Source of the DNA: Loxodes magnus
Taxonomy: Eukaryota > Ciliophora > Karyorelictea > Loxodida > Loxodidae
Reading direction: 5' to 3'
Assembly: GCA_946699065.1 (NCBI GenBank)
Contig: CAMPDV010001073.1
Location: 1 to 64,000 of the forward strand
DNA: 64,000 bases
Of the stretch, positions 30,791 through 44,184 are shown in pieces (position 1 is the stretch's first letter; every line of letters begins with the position of its first letter). Made by a program: the position numbers and the translations under genes. The notes beneath the pieces were generated by a model. It saw only the letters and a program-made list of their open reading frames with translations, was not told where the DNA came from and did not search any database.

Positions 30791-31951
30791 TCTGTGGCTA
30801 TATCCAGTGATTCAGAGTTCATCGTATCGGGAAGTAGAGATAAGACGGTGAGACTATGGAACGTCAAGACAGGTACCTGTAAGACCATGAGTGGTCACAC
30901 AGATTCTGTATATACTGTGGCTATATCCAGTGATTCAGAGTTCATCGTATCGGGAAGTGATGATAAGACGGCGAGACTATGGGACGTCAAGACAGGTACC
31001 TGTAAGACCATGAGTGGTCACACATATTCTGTATATACTGTGGCTATATCCAGTGATTCAGAGTTCATCGTATCGGGAAGTAGAGATGAGACTGTGAGAC
31101 TATGGGACGTCAAGACAGGTACCTGTAAGACCATGAGTGGTCACACAGATTATGTATATGCTGTGGCTATATCCAGTGATTCAGAGTTCATCGTATCGGG
31201 AAGTAGAGATAAGACGGTGAGACTATGGAACGTCAAGACAGGTACCTGTAAGACCATGAGTGGTCACACAGATTCTGTATATGCTGTGGCTATATCCAGT
31301 GATTCAGAGTTCATCGTATCGGGAAGTGATGATAAGACGGTGAGACTATGGGACGTCAAGACAGGTACCTGTAAGACCATGAGTGGTCACACAGATTATG
31401 TATATGCTGTGGCTATATCCAGTGATTCAGAGTTCATCGTATCGGGAAGTGATGATAAGACGGTGAGACTATGGAACGTCAAGACAGGTACCTGTAAGAC
31501 CATGAGTGGTCACACATATTCTGTATATACTGTGGCTATATCCAGTGATTCAGAGTTCATCGTATCGGGAAGTAGAGATGAGACTGTGAGACTATGGAAC
31601 GTCAAGACAGGTACCTGTAAGACCATGAGTGGTCACACAGATTATGTATTATCTGTGGCTATATCCAGTGATTCAGAGTTCATCGTATCGGGAAGTGATG
31701 ATTGTACGGTGAGACTATGGAACGTCAAGACAGGTACCTGTAAGACCATGAGTGGTCACACAGATTCTGTATTATCTGTGGCTATATCCAGTGATTCAGA
31801 GTTCATCGTATCGGGAAGTTATGATAAGACGGTGAGACTATGGGACGTCAAGACAGGTACCAGTAAGACAATGAGTGGTCACACATGGTCTGTAAATGCT
31901 GTGGCTATATCCAGTGATTCAGAGTTCATCGTATCGGGAAGTTATAATTAG
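30791..31951 (+). pseudogene. WD40 open block, C-type, about nine blades
   Basis: Open from a codon-40 TGA to a TAG at codon 17 (Tyr15-Asn16-stop). Blade order at 15-17: RDK, DDK (with Ala19), RDE, RDK, DDK, DDK, RDE, DDC, YDK. The last connector switches to S-type Trp37. The protein matches 40989-42149 in length and order, at an offset of 10,198 bp, so the two are recent copies. Asp16 is kept in all full blades. Confidence 0.48.
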
Positions 31952-34900
31952 ACGGTGAGACTATGGGACGTCAAGACAGGTACCAGTAAGACAATGAGTG
32001 GTCACACATGGTCTGTAAATGCTGTGGCTATATCCAGTGATTCAGAGTTCATCGTATCGGCAAGTCATGGTTATACGTTGAGACTATGGGACGTCAAGAC
32101 AGGTACCAGTAAGACAATGAGTGGTCACACATGGTCTGTAAATGCTGTGGCTATATACAGTGATTCAGAGTTCATGGTATCGGGAAGTTGAGATTCTACG
32201 GTGAGACTATGGGACGTCAAGACAGGTACCAGTAAGACAATGAGTGGTCACACTAGTTCAATATATGCTGCAGCTATATCCAGTGATTCAGAGTTCATCG
32301 TATCGGGAAGTGATGATTATACGGTGAGACTATGGGACGTCAAGACAGGTACCTGTAAGACCATGAGTGGTCACACAGATTCTGTATGATCTGTGGCTAT
32401 ATCCAGTGATTCAGAGTTCATCGTATCGGGAAGTGATGATTGTACGGTGAGACTATGGAACGTCAAGACAGGTACCTGTAAGACCATGAGTGGTCACACA
32501 TGGTCTGTAAATGCTGTGGCTATATCCAGTGATTCAGAGTTCATCGTATCGGGAAGTCATGGTTATACGTTGAGACTATGGGACGTCAAGACAGGTACCA
32601 GTAAGACAATGAGTGGTCACACTAGTTATGTATGATCTGTGGCTATATCCAGTGATTCAGAGTTCATCGTATCGGGAAGTCATGGTTATACGTTGAGACT
32701 ATGGGACGTCAAGACAGGTACCAGTAAGACAATGAGTGGTCACACTAGTTATGTATGATCTGTGGCTATAACCAGTGATTCAGAGTTCATCGTATCGGGA
32801 AGTTGAGATTCTACGGTGAGACTATGGGACGTCAAGACAGGTACCAGTAAGACAATGAGTGGTCACACATGGTCTGTAAATGCTGTGGCTATATCCAGTG
32901 ATTCAGAGTTCATCGTATCGGGAAGTCATGGCTATACGGTGAGACTATGGGACGTCAAGACAGGTACCAGTAAGACAATGAGTGGTCACACATGGTCTGT
33001 AAATGCTGTGGCTATATCCAGTGATTCAGAGTTCATCGTATCGGGAAGTCATGGTTATACGGTGAGACTATGGGATTTCAGACAGGTACCAGTAAGACAA
33101 TGAGTGGTCACACATGGTCTGTAAATGCTGTGGCTATATCCAGTGATTCAGAGTTCATCGTATCGGCAAGTCATGGTTATACGTTGAGACTATGGGACGT
33201 CAAGACAGGTACCAGTAAGACAATGAGTGGTCACACTAGTTCAATATATGCTGCAGCTATATCCAGTGATTCAGAGTTCATCGTATTGGGAAGTGATGAT
33301 TATACGGTGAGACTATGGGACGTCAAGACAGGTACCAGTAAGACAATGAGTGGTCACACTAGTTATGTATGATCTGTGGCTATATCCAGTGATTCAGAGT
33401 TCATCGTATCGGGAAGTGATGATTATACGGTGAGACTATGGGACGTCAAGACAGGTACCAGTAAGACAATGAGTGGTCACACATGGTCTGTAAATGCTGT
33501 GGCTATATCCAGTGATTCAGAGTTCATCGTATCGGGAAGTCATGGTTATACGTTGAGACTATGGGACGTCAAGACAGGTACCAGTAAGACAATGAGTGGT
33601 CACACTAGTTATGTATGATCTGTGGCTATAACCAGTGATTCAGAGTTCATCGTATCGGGAAGTCATGGTTATACGTTGAGACTATGGGACGTCAAGACAG
33701 GTACCAGTAAGACAATGAGTGGTCACACATGGTCTGTAAATGCTGTGGCTATATCCAGTGATTCAGAGTTCATCGTATCGGGAAGTCATGGTTATACGTT
33801 GAGACTATGGGACGTCAAGACAGGTACCAGTAAGACAATGAGTGGTCACACATGGTCTGTAAATGCTGTGGCTATATACAGTGATTCAGAGTTCATCGTA
33901 TCGGGAAGTCATGGTTATACGTTGAGACTATGGGACGTCAAGACAGGTACCAGTAAGACCATGAGTGGTCACACATGGTCTGTAAATGCTGTGGCTATAT
34001 CCAGTGATTCAGAGTTCATCGTATCGGGAAGTCATGGTTATACGTTGAGACTATGGGACGTCAAGACAGGTACCAGTAAGACAATGAGTGGTCACACATG
34101 GTCTGTAAATGCTGTGGCTATATCCAGTGATTCAGAGTTCATCGTATCGGGAAGTCATGGTTATACGTTGAGACTATGGGACGTCAAGACAGGTACCAGT
34201 AAGACAATGAGTGGTCACACATGGTCTGTAAATGCTGTGGCTATATCCAGTGATTCAGAGTTCATCGTATCGGGAAGTCATGGTTATACGGTGAGACTAT
34301 GGGATTTCAGACAGGTACCAGTAAGACAATGAGTGGTCACACTAGTTCAATATATGCTGCAGCTATATCCAGTGATTCAGAGTTCATCGTATCGGGAAGT
34401 CATGGTTATACGTTGAGACTATGGGACGTCAAGACAGGTACCAGTAAGACAATGAGTGGTCACACATGGTCTGTAAATGCTGTGGCTATATCCAGTGATT
34501 CAGAGTTCATCGTATCGGGAAGTCATGGTTATACGTTGAGACTATGGAACGTCAAGACAGGTACCAGTAAGACCATGAGTGGTCACACAGATTCTGTATA
34601 TACTGTGGCTATATCCAGTGATTCAGAGTTCATCGTATCGGGAAGTGATGATAAGACGGTGAGACTATGGGACGTCAAGACAGGTACCAGTAAGACAATG
34701 AGTGGTCACACATGGTCTGTAAATGCTGTGGCTATATCCAGTGATTCAGAGTTCATCGTATCGGGAAGTTATAATTAGACGGTGAGACTATGGGACGTCA
34801 AGACAGGTACCAGTAAGACAATGAGTGGTCACACATGGTCTGTAAATGCTGTGGCTATATCCAGTGATTCAGAGTTCATCGTATCGGCAAGTCATGGTTA

Positions 34901-35359
34901 TACGTTGAGACTATGGGACGTCAAGACAGGTACCAGTAAGACAATGAGTGGTCACACATGGTCTGTAAATGCTGTGGCTATATACAGTGATTCAGAGTTC
35001 ATGGTATCGGGAAGTTGAGATTCTACGGTGAGACTATGGGACGTCAAGACAGGTACCAGTAAGACAATGAGTGGTCACACTAGTTCAATATATGCTGCAG
35101 CTATATCCAGTGATTCAGAGTTCATCGTATCGGGAAGTGATGATTATACGGTGAGACTATGGGACGTCAAGACAGGTACCTGTAAGACCATGAGTGGTCA
35201 CACAGATTCTGTATTATCTGTGGCTATATCCAGTGATTCAGAGTTCATCGTATCGGGAAGTGATGATAAGACGGTGAGACTATGGAACGTCAAGACAGGT
35301 ACCTGTAAGACCATGAGTGGTCACACATATTCTGTATATGCTGTGGCTATATCCAGTGA

Positions 35360-36445
35360 TTGAAGTTCATCGTATCGGGAAGTAGAGATAAGACGGTGAG
35401 ACTATGGAACGTCAAGACAGGTACCTGTAAGACAATGAGTGGTCACACAGATTCTGTATGTGCTGTGGCTATATCCAGTGATTCAGAGTTCATCGTATCG
35501 GGAAGTGATGATAAGACGGCGAGACTATGGGACGTCAAGACAGGTACCTGTAAGACCATGAGTGGTCACACATATTCTGTATATACTGTGGCTATATCCA
35601 GTGATTCAGAGTTCATCGTATCGGGAAGTAGAGATGAGACTGTGAGACTATGGGACGTCAAGACAGGTACCTGTAAGACCATGAGTGGTCACACAGATTA
35701 TGTATATGCTGTGGCTATATCCAGTGATTCAGAGTTCATCGTATCGGGAAGTGATGATAAGACGGTGAGACTATGGAACGTCAAGACAGGTACCTGTAAG
35801 ACCATGAGTGGTCACACATATTCTGTATATACTGTGGCTATATTCAGTGATTCAGAGTTCATCGTATCGGGAAGTGTAGATAAGACGGTGAGACTATGGG
35901 ACGTCAAGACAGGTACCTGTAAGACCATGAGTGGTCACACTAGTTATGTATTATCTGTGGCTATATCCAGTGATTCAGAGTTCATCGTATCGGGAAGTCA
36001 TGATAAGACGGTGAGACTATGGGACGTCAAGACAGGTACCTGTAAGACCATGAGTGGTCACACATATTCTGTATATACTGTGGCTATATCCAGTGATTCA
36101 GAGTTCATCGTATCGGGAAGTGATGATAAGACGGTGAGACTATGGAACGTCAAGACAGGTACCTGTAAGACCATGAGTGGTCACACAGATTATGTATATA
36201 CTGTGGCTATATCCAGTGATTCAGAGTTCATCGTATCGGGAAGTAGAGATAAGACGGTGAGACTATGGGACGTCAAGACAGGTACCTGTAAGACCATGAG
36301 TGGTCACACATATTCTGTATATACTGTGGCTATATCCAGTGATTCAGAGTTCATCGTATCGGGAAGTGATGATAAGACGGTGAGACTATGGAACGTCAAG
36401 ACAGGTACCTGTAAGACCATGAGTGGTCACACAGATTCTGTATGA
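35360..36445 (+). pseudogene. WD40 open block following the GAT-TGA-AGT frameshift
   Basis: It opens within a unit that has lost one base (GAT-TGA-AGT near 35,361); the apparent start is a TTG. It has nine C-type blades: RDK, DDK (Ala19), RDE, DDK, VDK (with Phe4), HDK, DDK, RDK, DDK, then a codon-40 TGA. The Phe4-Val15 pair marks a haplotype that recurs at 21.4, 22.0, 23.6, 46.7, 57.3 and 59.9 kb. Copies of this block lie at 46172-47257 and 56853-58061. Confidence 0.48.
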
Positions 36446-37667
36446 TCTGTGGCTATATCCAGTGATTCAGAGTTCATCGTATCGGGAAGTAGAGATGAGA
36501 CGGTGAGACTATGGAACGTCAAGACAGGTACCTGTAAGACCATGAGTGGTCACACAGATTCTGTATGTGCTGTGGCTATATCCAGTGATTCAGAGTTCAT
36601 CGTATCGGGAAGTTATGATTAGACGGTGAGACTATGGAACGTCAAGACAGGTACCTGTAAGACCATGAGTGGTCACACATATTCTGTATATGCTGTGGCT
36701 ATATCCAGTGATTCAGAGTTCATCGTATCGGGAAGTTATGATTAGACGGTGAGACTATGGAACGTCAAGACAGGTACCTGTAAGACCATGAGTGGTCACA
36801 CTAGTTATGTATATGCTGTGGCTATATCCAGTGATTCAGAGTTCATCGTATCGGGAAGTTATGATGAGACGGTGAGACTATGGGACGTCAAGACAGGTAC
36901 CTGTAAGACCATGAGTGGTCACACAGATTCTGTATATACTGTGGCTATATCCAGTGATTCAGAGTTCATCGTATCGGGAAGTAGAGATGAGACTATGGAA
37001 CGTCAAGACAGGTAACTTTAAAACCATGAGTGGTCACACATATTCTGTATATACTGTGGCTATATCCAGTGATTCAGAGTTCATCGTATCGGGAAGTAGA
37101 GATGAGACTGTGAGACTATGGAACGTCAAGACAGGTACCTGTAAGACCATGAGTGGTCACACAGATTCTGTATGATCTGTGGCTATATCCAGTGATTCAG
37201 AGTTCATCGTATCGGGAAGTGATGATAAGAAGGTGAGACTATGGGACGTCAAGACAGGTACCTGTAAGACCATGAGTGGTCACACAGATTCTGTATGATC
37301 TGTGGCTATATCCAGTGATTCAGAGTTCATCGTATCGGGAAGTAGAGATAAGACGGTGAGACTATGGAACGTCAAGACAGGTACCTGTAAGACCATGAGT
37401 GGTCACACAGATTCTGTATATACTGTGGCTATATCCAGTGATTCAGAGTTCATCGTATCGGGAAGTGATGATAAGACGGCGAGACTATGGGACGTCAAGA
37501 CAGGTACCTGTAAGACCATGAGTGGTCACACATATTCTGTATATACTGTGGCTATATCCAGTGATTCAGAGTTCATCGTATCGGGAAGTAGAGATGAGAC
37601 TGTGAGACTATGGGACGTCAAGACAGGTACCTGTAAGACCATGAGTGGTCACACAGATTATGTATGA

Positions 37668-39320
37668 TCTGTGGCTATATCCAGTGATTCAGAGTTCATC
37701 GTATCGGGAAGTAGAGATAAGACGGTGAGACTATGGAACGTCAAGACAGGTACCTGTAAGACCATGAGTGGTCACACAGATTCTGTATATGCTGTGGCTA
37801 TATCCAGTGATTCAGAGTTCATCGTATCGGGAAGTGATGATAAGACGGTGAGACTATGGGACGTCAAGACAGGTACCTGTAAGACCATGAGTGGTCACAC
37901 AGATTATGTATATGCTGTGGCTATATCCAGTGATTCAGAGTTCATCGTATCGGGAAGTGATGATAAGACTGTGAGACTATGGAACGTCAAGACAGGTACC
38001 TGTAAGACCATGAGTGGTCACACATATTCTGTATATACTGTGGCTATATCCAGTGATTCAGAGTTCATCGTATCGGGAAGTAGAGATGAGACTGTGAGAC
38101 TATGGGACGTCAAGACAGGTACCTGTAAGACCATGAGTGGTCACACAGATTCTGTATATGCTGTGGCTATATCCAGTGATTCAGAGTTCATCGTATCGGG
38201 AAGTGATGATAAGACGGTGAGACTATGGGACGTCAAGACAGGTACCTGTAAGACCATGAGTGGTCACACATATTCTGTATATACTGTGGCTATATCCAGT
38301 GATTCAGAGTTCATCGTATCGGGAAGTAGAGATGAGACTGTGAGACTATGGGACGTCAAGACAGGTACCTGTAAGACCATGAGTGGTCACACAGATTATG
38401 TATATGCTGTGGCTATATCCAGTGATTCAGAGTTCATCGTATCGGGAAGTAGAGATAAGACGGTGAGACTATGGAACGTCAAGACAGGTACCTGTAAGAC
38501 CATGAGTGGTCACACAGATTCTGTATATGCTGTGGCTATATCCAGTGATTCAGAGTTCATCGTATCGGGAAGTGATGATAAGACGGTGAGACTATGGGAC
38601 GTCAAGACAGGTACCTGTAAGACCATGAGTGGTCACACAGATTATGTATATGCTGTGGCTATATCCAGTGATTCAGAGTTCATCGTATCGGGAAGTGATG
38701 ATAAGACGGTGAGACTATGGAACGTCAAGACAGGTACCTGTAAGACCATGAGTGGTCACACATATTCTGTATATACTGTGGCTATATCCAGTGATTCAGA
38801 GTTCATCGTATCGGGAAGTGATGATAAGACGGTGAGACTATGGAACGTCAAGACAGGTACCTGTAAGACCATGAGTGGTCACACAGATTCTGTATATACT
38901 GTGGCTATATCCAGTGATTCAGAGTTCATCGTATCGGGAAGTAGAGATGAGACTGTGAGACTATGGAACGTCAAGACAGGTACCTGTAAGACCATGAGTG
39001 GTCACACAGATTATGTATTATCTGTGGCTATATCCAGTGATTCAGAGTTCATCGTATCGGGAAGTGATGATTGTACGGTGAGACTATGGAACGTCAAGAC
39101 AGGTACCTGTAAGACCATGAGTGGTCACACAGATTCTGTATTATCTGTGGCTATATCCAGTGATTCAGAGTTCATCGTATCGGGAAGTTATGATAAGACG
39201 GTGAGACTATGGGACGTCAAGACAGGTACCAGTAAGACAATGAGTGGTCACACATGGTCTGTAAATGCTGTGGCTATATCCAGTGATTCAGAGTTCATCG
39301 TATCGGGAAGTTATAATTAG
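37668..39320 (+). pseudogene. WD40 open block, thirteen blades plus partial, longest complete open frame (copy 1)
   Basis: A 1,653-bp open frame from a codon-40 TGA to a TAG at codon 17; the open run is 549 codons. Thirteen whole blades: RDK, DDK, DDK, RDE, DDK, RDE, RDK, DDK, DDK, DDK, RDE, DDC, YDK, then Tyr-Asn-stop. All keep Asp16, Trp22 and His35, so two seven-bladed propellers could nearly be made. The last connector changes to S-type. The copy at 48480-50132 has the same protein. It may be functional if recoding or an upstream start exists, but no start or promoter is visible. Confidence 0.5.
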
Positions 39321-39560
39321 ACGGTGAGACTATGGGACGTCAAGACAGGTACCAGTAAGACAATGAGTGGTCACACATGGTCTGTAAATGCTGTGGCTAT
39401 ATCCAGTGATTCAGAGTTCATCGTATCGGCAAGTCATGGTTATACGTTGAGACTATGGGACGTCAAGACAGGTACCAGTAAGACAATGAGTGGTCACACA
39501 TGGTCTGTAAATGCTGTGGCTATATACAGTGATTCAGAGTTCATGGTATCGGGAAGTTGA

Positions 39561-40619
39561 GATTCTACGGTGAGACTATGGGACGTCAAGACAGGTACCT
39601 GTAAGACCATGAGTGGTCACACTAGTTATGTATATGCTGTGGCTATATCCAGTGATTCAGAGTTCATCGTATCGGGAAGTGATGATAAGACGGTGAGACT
39701 ATGGGACGTCAAGACAGGTACCTGTAAGACCATGAGTGGTCACACATATTCTGTATATACTGTGGCTATATCCAGTGATTCAGAGTTCATCGTATCGGGA
39801 AGTAGAGATGAGACGGTGAGACTATGGGACGTCAAGACAGGTACCTGTAAGACCATGAGTGGTCACACATATTCTGTATATACTGTGGCTATATCCAGTG
39901 ATTCAGAGTTCATCGTATCGGGAAGTGATGATGAGACGGTGAGACTATGGGACGTCAAGACAGGTACCTGTAAGACCATGAGTGGTCACACATATTCTGT
40001 ATATACTGTGGCTATATCCAGTGATTCAGAGTTCATCGTATCGGGAAGTGATGATAAGACGGTGAGACTATGGAACGTCAAGACAGGTACCTGTAAGACC
40101 ATGAGTGGTCACACAGATTCTGTATTATCTGTGGCTATATCCAGTGATTCAGAGTTCATCGTATCGGGAAGTGATGATAAGACGGTGAGACTATGGAACG
40201 TCAAGACAGGTACCTGTAAGACCATGAGTGGTCACACATATTCTGTATATACTGTGGCTATATCCAGTGATTCAGAGTTCATCGTATCGGGAAGTAGAGA
40301 TGAGACGGTGAGACTATGGGACGTCAAGACAGGTACCTGTAAGACCATGAGTGGTCACACAGATTCTGTATATACTGTGGCTATATCCAGTGATTCAGAG
40401 TTCATCGTATCGGGAAGTAGAGATAAGACGGTGAGACTATGGAACGTCAAGACAGGTAACTTTAAAACCATGAGTGGTCACACATATTCTGTATATACTG
40501 TGGCTATATCCAGTGATTCAGAGTTCATCGTATCGGGAAGTAGAGATGAGACTGTGAGACTATGGAACGTCAAGACAGGTACCTGTAAGACCATGAGTGG
40601 TCACACAGATTCTGTATGA
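39561..40619 (+). pseudogene. WD40 open block, copy of the 29.6-30.7 kb block
   Basis: Open after a TGA at codon 15 (AGT-TGA-GAT) to a codon-40 TGA. Blades run DDK, RDE, DDE, DDK, DDK, RDE, RDK (Asn28-Phe29), RDE. It differs from the block at 29615-30667 at its first connector (C-type Ser-Tyr-Val-Tyr-Ala here, S-type there) and at one codon 38 (Ser here, Tyr there). This shows crossover or conversion between unit 1 and unit 2 of the copies. No start is visible. Confidence 0.46.
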
Positions 40620-40988
40620 TCTGTGGCTATATCCAGTGATTCAGAGTTCATCGTATCGGGAAGTGATGATAAGAAGGTGAGACTATGGGACGTCAAGACA
40701 GGTACCTGTAAGACCATGAGTGGTCACACAGATTCTGTATGATCTGTGGCTATATCCAGTGATTCAGAGTTCATCGTATCGGGAAGTAGAGATAAGACGG
40801 TGAGACTATGGAACGTCAAGACAGGTACCTGTAAGACCATGAGTGGTCACACAGATTCTGTATATACTGTGGCTATATCCAGTGATTCAGAGTTCATCGT
40901 ATCGGGAAGTGATGATAAGACGGTGAGACTATGGGACGTCAAGACAGGTACCTGTAAGACCATGAGTGGTCACACATATTCTGTATGA

Positions 40989-42149
40989 TCTGTGGCTATA
41001 TCCAGTGATTCAGAGTTCATCGTATCGGGAAGTAGAGATAAGACGGTGAGACTATGGAACGTCAAGACAGGTACCTGTAAGACCATGAGTGGTCACACAG
41101 ATTCTGTATATACTGTGGCTATATCCAGTGATTCAGAGTTCATCGTATCGGGAAGTGATGATAAGACGGCGAGACTATGGGACGTCAAGACAGGTACCTG
41201 TAAGACCATGAGTGGTCACACATATTCTGTATATACTGTGGCTATATCCAGTGATTCAGAGTTCATCGTATCGGGAAGTAGAGATGAGACTGTGAGACTA
41301 TGGGACGTCAAGACAGGTACCTGTAAGACCATGAGTGGTCACACAGATTATGTATATGCTGTGGCTATATCCAGTGATTCAGAGTTCATCGTATCGGGAA
41401 GTAGAGATAAGACGGTGAGACTATGGAACGTCAAGACAGGTACCTGTAAGACCATGAGTGGTCACACAGATTCTGTATATGCTGTGGCTATATCCAGTGA
41501 TTCAGAGTTCATCGTATCGGGAAGTGATGATAAGACGGTGAGACTATGGGACGTCAAGACAGGTACCTGTAAGACCATGAGTGGTCACACAGATTATGTA
41601 TATGCTGTGGCTATATCCAGTGATTCAGAGTTCATCGTATCGGGAAGTGATGATAAGACGGTGAGACTATGGAACGTCAAGACAGGTACCTGTAAGACCA
41701 TGAGTGGTCACACATATTCTGTATATACTGTGGCTATATCCAGTGATTCAGAGTTCATCGTATCGGGAAGTAGAGATGAGACTGTGAGACTATGGAACGT
41801 CAAGACAGGTACCTGTAAGACCATGAGTGGTCACACAGATTATGTATTATCTGTGGCTATATCCAGTGATTCAGAGTTCATCGTATCGGGAAGTGATGAT
41901 TGTACGGTGAGACTATGGAACGTCAAGACAGGTACCTGTAAGACCATGAGTGGTCACACAGATTCTGTATTATCTGTGGCTATATCCAGTGATTCAGAGT
42001 TCATCGTATCGGGAAGTTATGATAAGACGGTGAGACTATGGGACGTCAAGACAGGTACCAGTAAGACAATGAGTGGTCACACATGGTCTGTAAATGCTGT
42101 GGCTATATCCAGTGATTCAGAGTTCATCGTATCGGGAAGTTATAATTAG
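40989..42149 (+). pseudogene. WD40 open block, copy of 30791-31951
   Basis: Same length, blade order and terminal TAG as the block 10,198 bp upstream: RDK, DDK (Ala19), RDE, RDK, DDK, DDK, RDE, DDC, YDK. Its left flank differs: the preceding unit ends Tyr37-Ser38 before the codon-40 TGA, where the other copy has Asp37-Ser38. That places the duplication edge within about one unit of 40,989. Confidence 0.46.
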
Positions 42150-42949
42150 ACGGTGAGACTATGGGACGTCAAGACAGGTACCAGTAAGACAATGAGTGGT
42201 CACACATGGTCTGTAAATGCTGTGGCTATATCCAGTGATTCAGAGTTCATCGTATCGGCAAGTCATGGTTATACGTTGAGACTATGGGACGTCAAGACAG
42301 GTACCAGTAAGACAATGAGTGGTCACACATGGTCTGTAAATGCTGTGGCTATATACAGTGATTCAGAGTTCATGGTATCGGGAAGTTGAGATTCTACGGT
42401 GAGACTATGGGACGTCAAGACAGGTACCAGTAAGACAATGAGTGGTCACACTAGTTCAATATATGCTGCAGCTATATCCAGTGATTCAGAGTTCATCGTA
42501 TCGGGAAGTGATGATTATACGGTGAGACTATGGGACGTCAAGACAGGTACCTGTAAGACCATGAGTGGTCACACAGATTCTGTATGATCTGTGGCTATAT
42601 CCAGTGATTCAGAGTTCATCGTATCGGGAAGTGATGATTGTACGGTGAGACTATGGAACGTCAAGACAGGTACCTGTAAGACCATGAGTGGTCACACATG
42701 GTCTGTAAATGTTGTGGCTATATCCAGTGATTCAGAGTTCATCGTATCGGGAAGTCATGGTTATACGTTGAGACTATGGGACGTCAAGACAGGTACCAGT
42801 AAGACAATGAGTGGTCACACTAGTTATGTATGATCTGTGGCTATATCCAGTGATTCAGAGTTCATCGTATCGGGAAGTCATGGTTATACGTTGAGACTAT
42901 GGGACGTCAAGACAGGTACCAGTAAGACAATGAGTGGTCACACTAGTTA

Positions 42950-44184
42950 TGTATGATCTGTGGCTATAACCAGTGATTCAGAGTTCATCGTATCGGGAAG
43001 TTGAGATTCTACGGTGAGACTATGGGACGTCAAGACAGGTACCAGTAAGACAATGAGTGGTCACACATGGTCTGTAAATGCTGTGGCTATATCCAGTGAT
43101 TCAGAGTTCATCGTATCGGGAAGTCATGGCTATACGGTGAGACTATGGGACGTCAAGACAGGTACCAGTAAGACAATGAGTGGTCACACATGGTCTGTAA
43201 ATGCTGTGGCTATATCCAGTGATTCAGAGTTCATCGTATCGGGAAGTCATGGTTATACGGTGAGACTATGGGATTTCAGACAGGTACCAGTAAGACAATG
43301 AGTGGTCACACATGGTCTGTAAATGCTGTGGCTATATCCAGTGATTCAGAGTTCATCGTATCGGCAAGTCATGGTTATACGTTGAGACTATGGGACGTCA
43401 AGACAGGTACCAGTAAGACAATGAGTGGTCACACTAGTTCAATATATGCTGCAGCTATATCCAGTGATTAAGAGTTCATCGTATTGGGAAGTGATGATTA
43501 TACGGTGAGACTATGGGACGTCAAGACAGGTACCAGTAAGACAATGAGTGGTCACACTAGTTATGTATGATCTGTGGCTATAACCAGTGATTCAGAGTTC
43601 ATCGTATCGGGAAGTTGAGATTCTACGGTGAGACTATGGGACGTCAAGACAGGTACCAGTAAGACAATGAGTGGTCACACATGGTCTGTAAATGCTGTGG
43701 CTATATCCAGTGATTCAGAGTTCATCGTATCGGGAAGTCATGGCTATACGGTGAGACTATGGGACGTCAAGACAGGTACCAGTAAGACAATGAGTGGTCA
43801 CACATGGTCTGTAAATGCTGTGGCTATATCCAGTGATTCAGAGTTCATCGTATCGGGAAGTCATGGTTATACGGTGAGACTATGGGATTTCAGACAGGTA
43901 CCAGTAAGACAATGAGTGGTCACACATGGTCTGTAAATGCTGTGGCTATATCCAGTGATTCAGAGTTCATCGTATCGGCAAGTCATGGTTATACGTTGAG
44001 ACTATGGGACGTCAAGACAGGTACCAGTAAGACAATGAGTGGTCACACTAGTTCAATATATGCTGCAGCTATATCCAGTGATTCAGAGTTCATCGTATTG
44101 GGAAGTGATGATTATACGGTGAGACTATGGGACGTCAAGACAGGTACCAGTAAGACAATGAGTGGTCACACTAGTTATGTATGA
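42950..44184 (+). repeat. 614-bp local tandem duplication
   Basis: Units from about 42.96 kb repeat at about 43.57 kb with a period of five units minus one base, the lost base being the GAT-TTC-AGA frameshift in each copy. The copies differ by TAA versus TCA at codon 7 (43,468 and 44,082), while both keep the TTG change giving Leu12. Confidence 0.72.

Larger units (their letters stand above)
30786..43580 (+). repeat. Higher-order repeat pair, offset 10,198 bp
   Basis: About 30.79-33.38 kb and 40.99-43.58 kb match along their length (about 2.6 kb each), including stops, the Ala19 blade and the GAT-TTC-AGA frameshift. The second copy has Val2-flanking Ala41 to Val (GTT near 42,711) and a TAA at codon 7 near 43,468 that the first copy lacks. 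The offset equals 83 units minus the deletions between them. Confidence 0.7.
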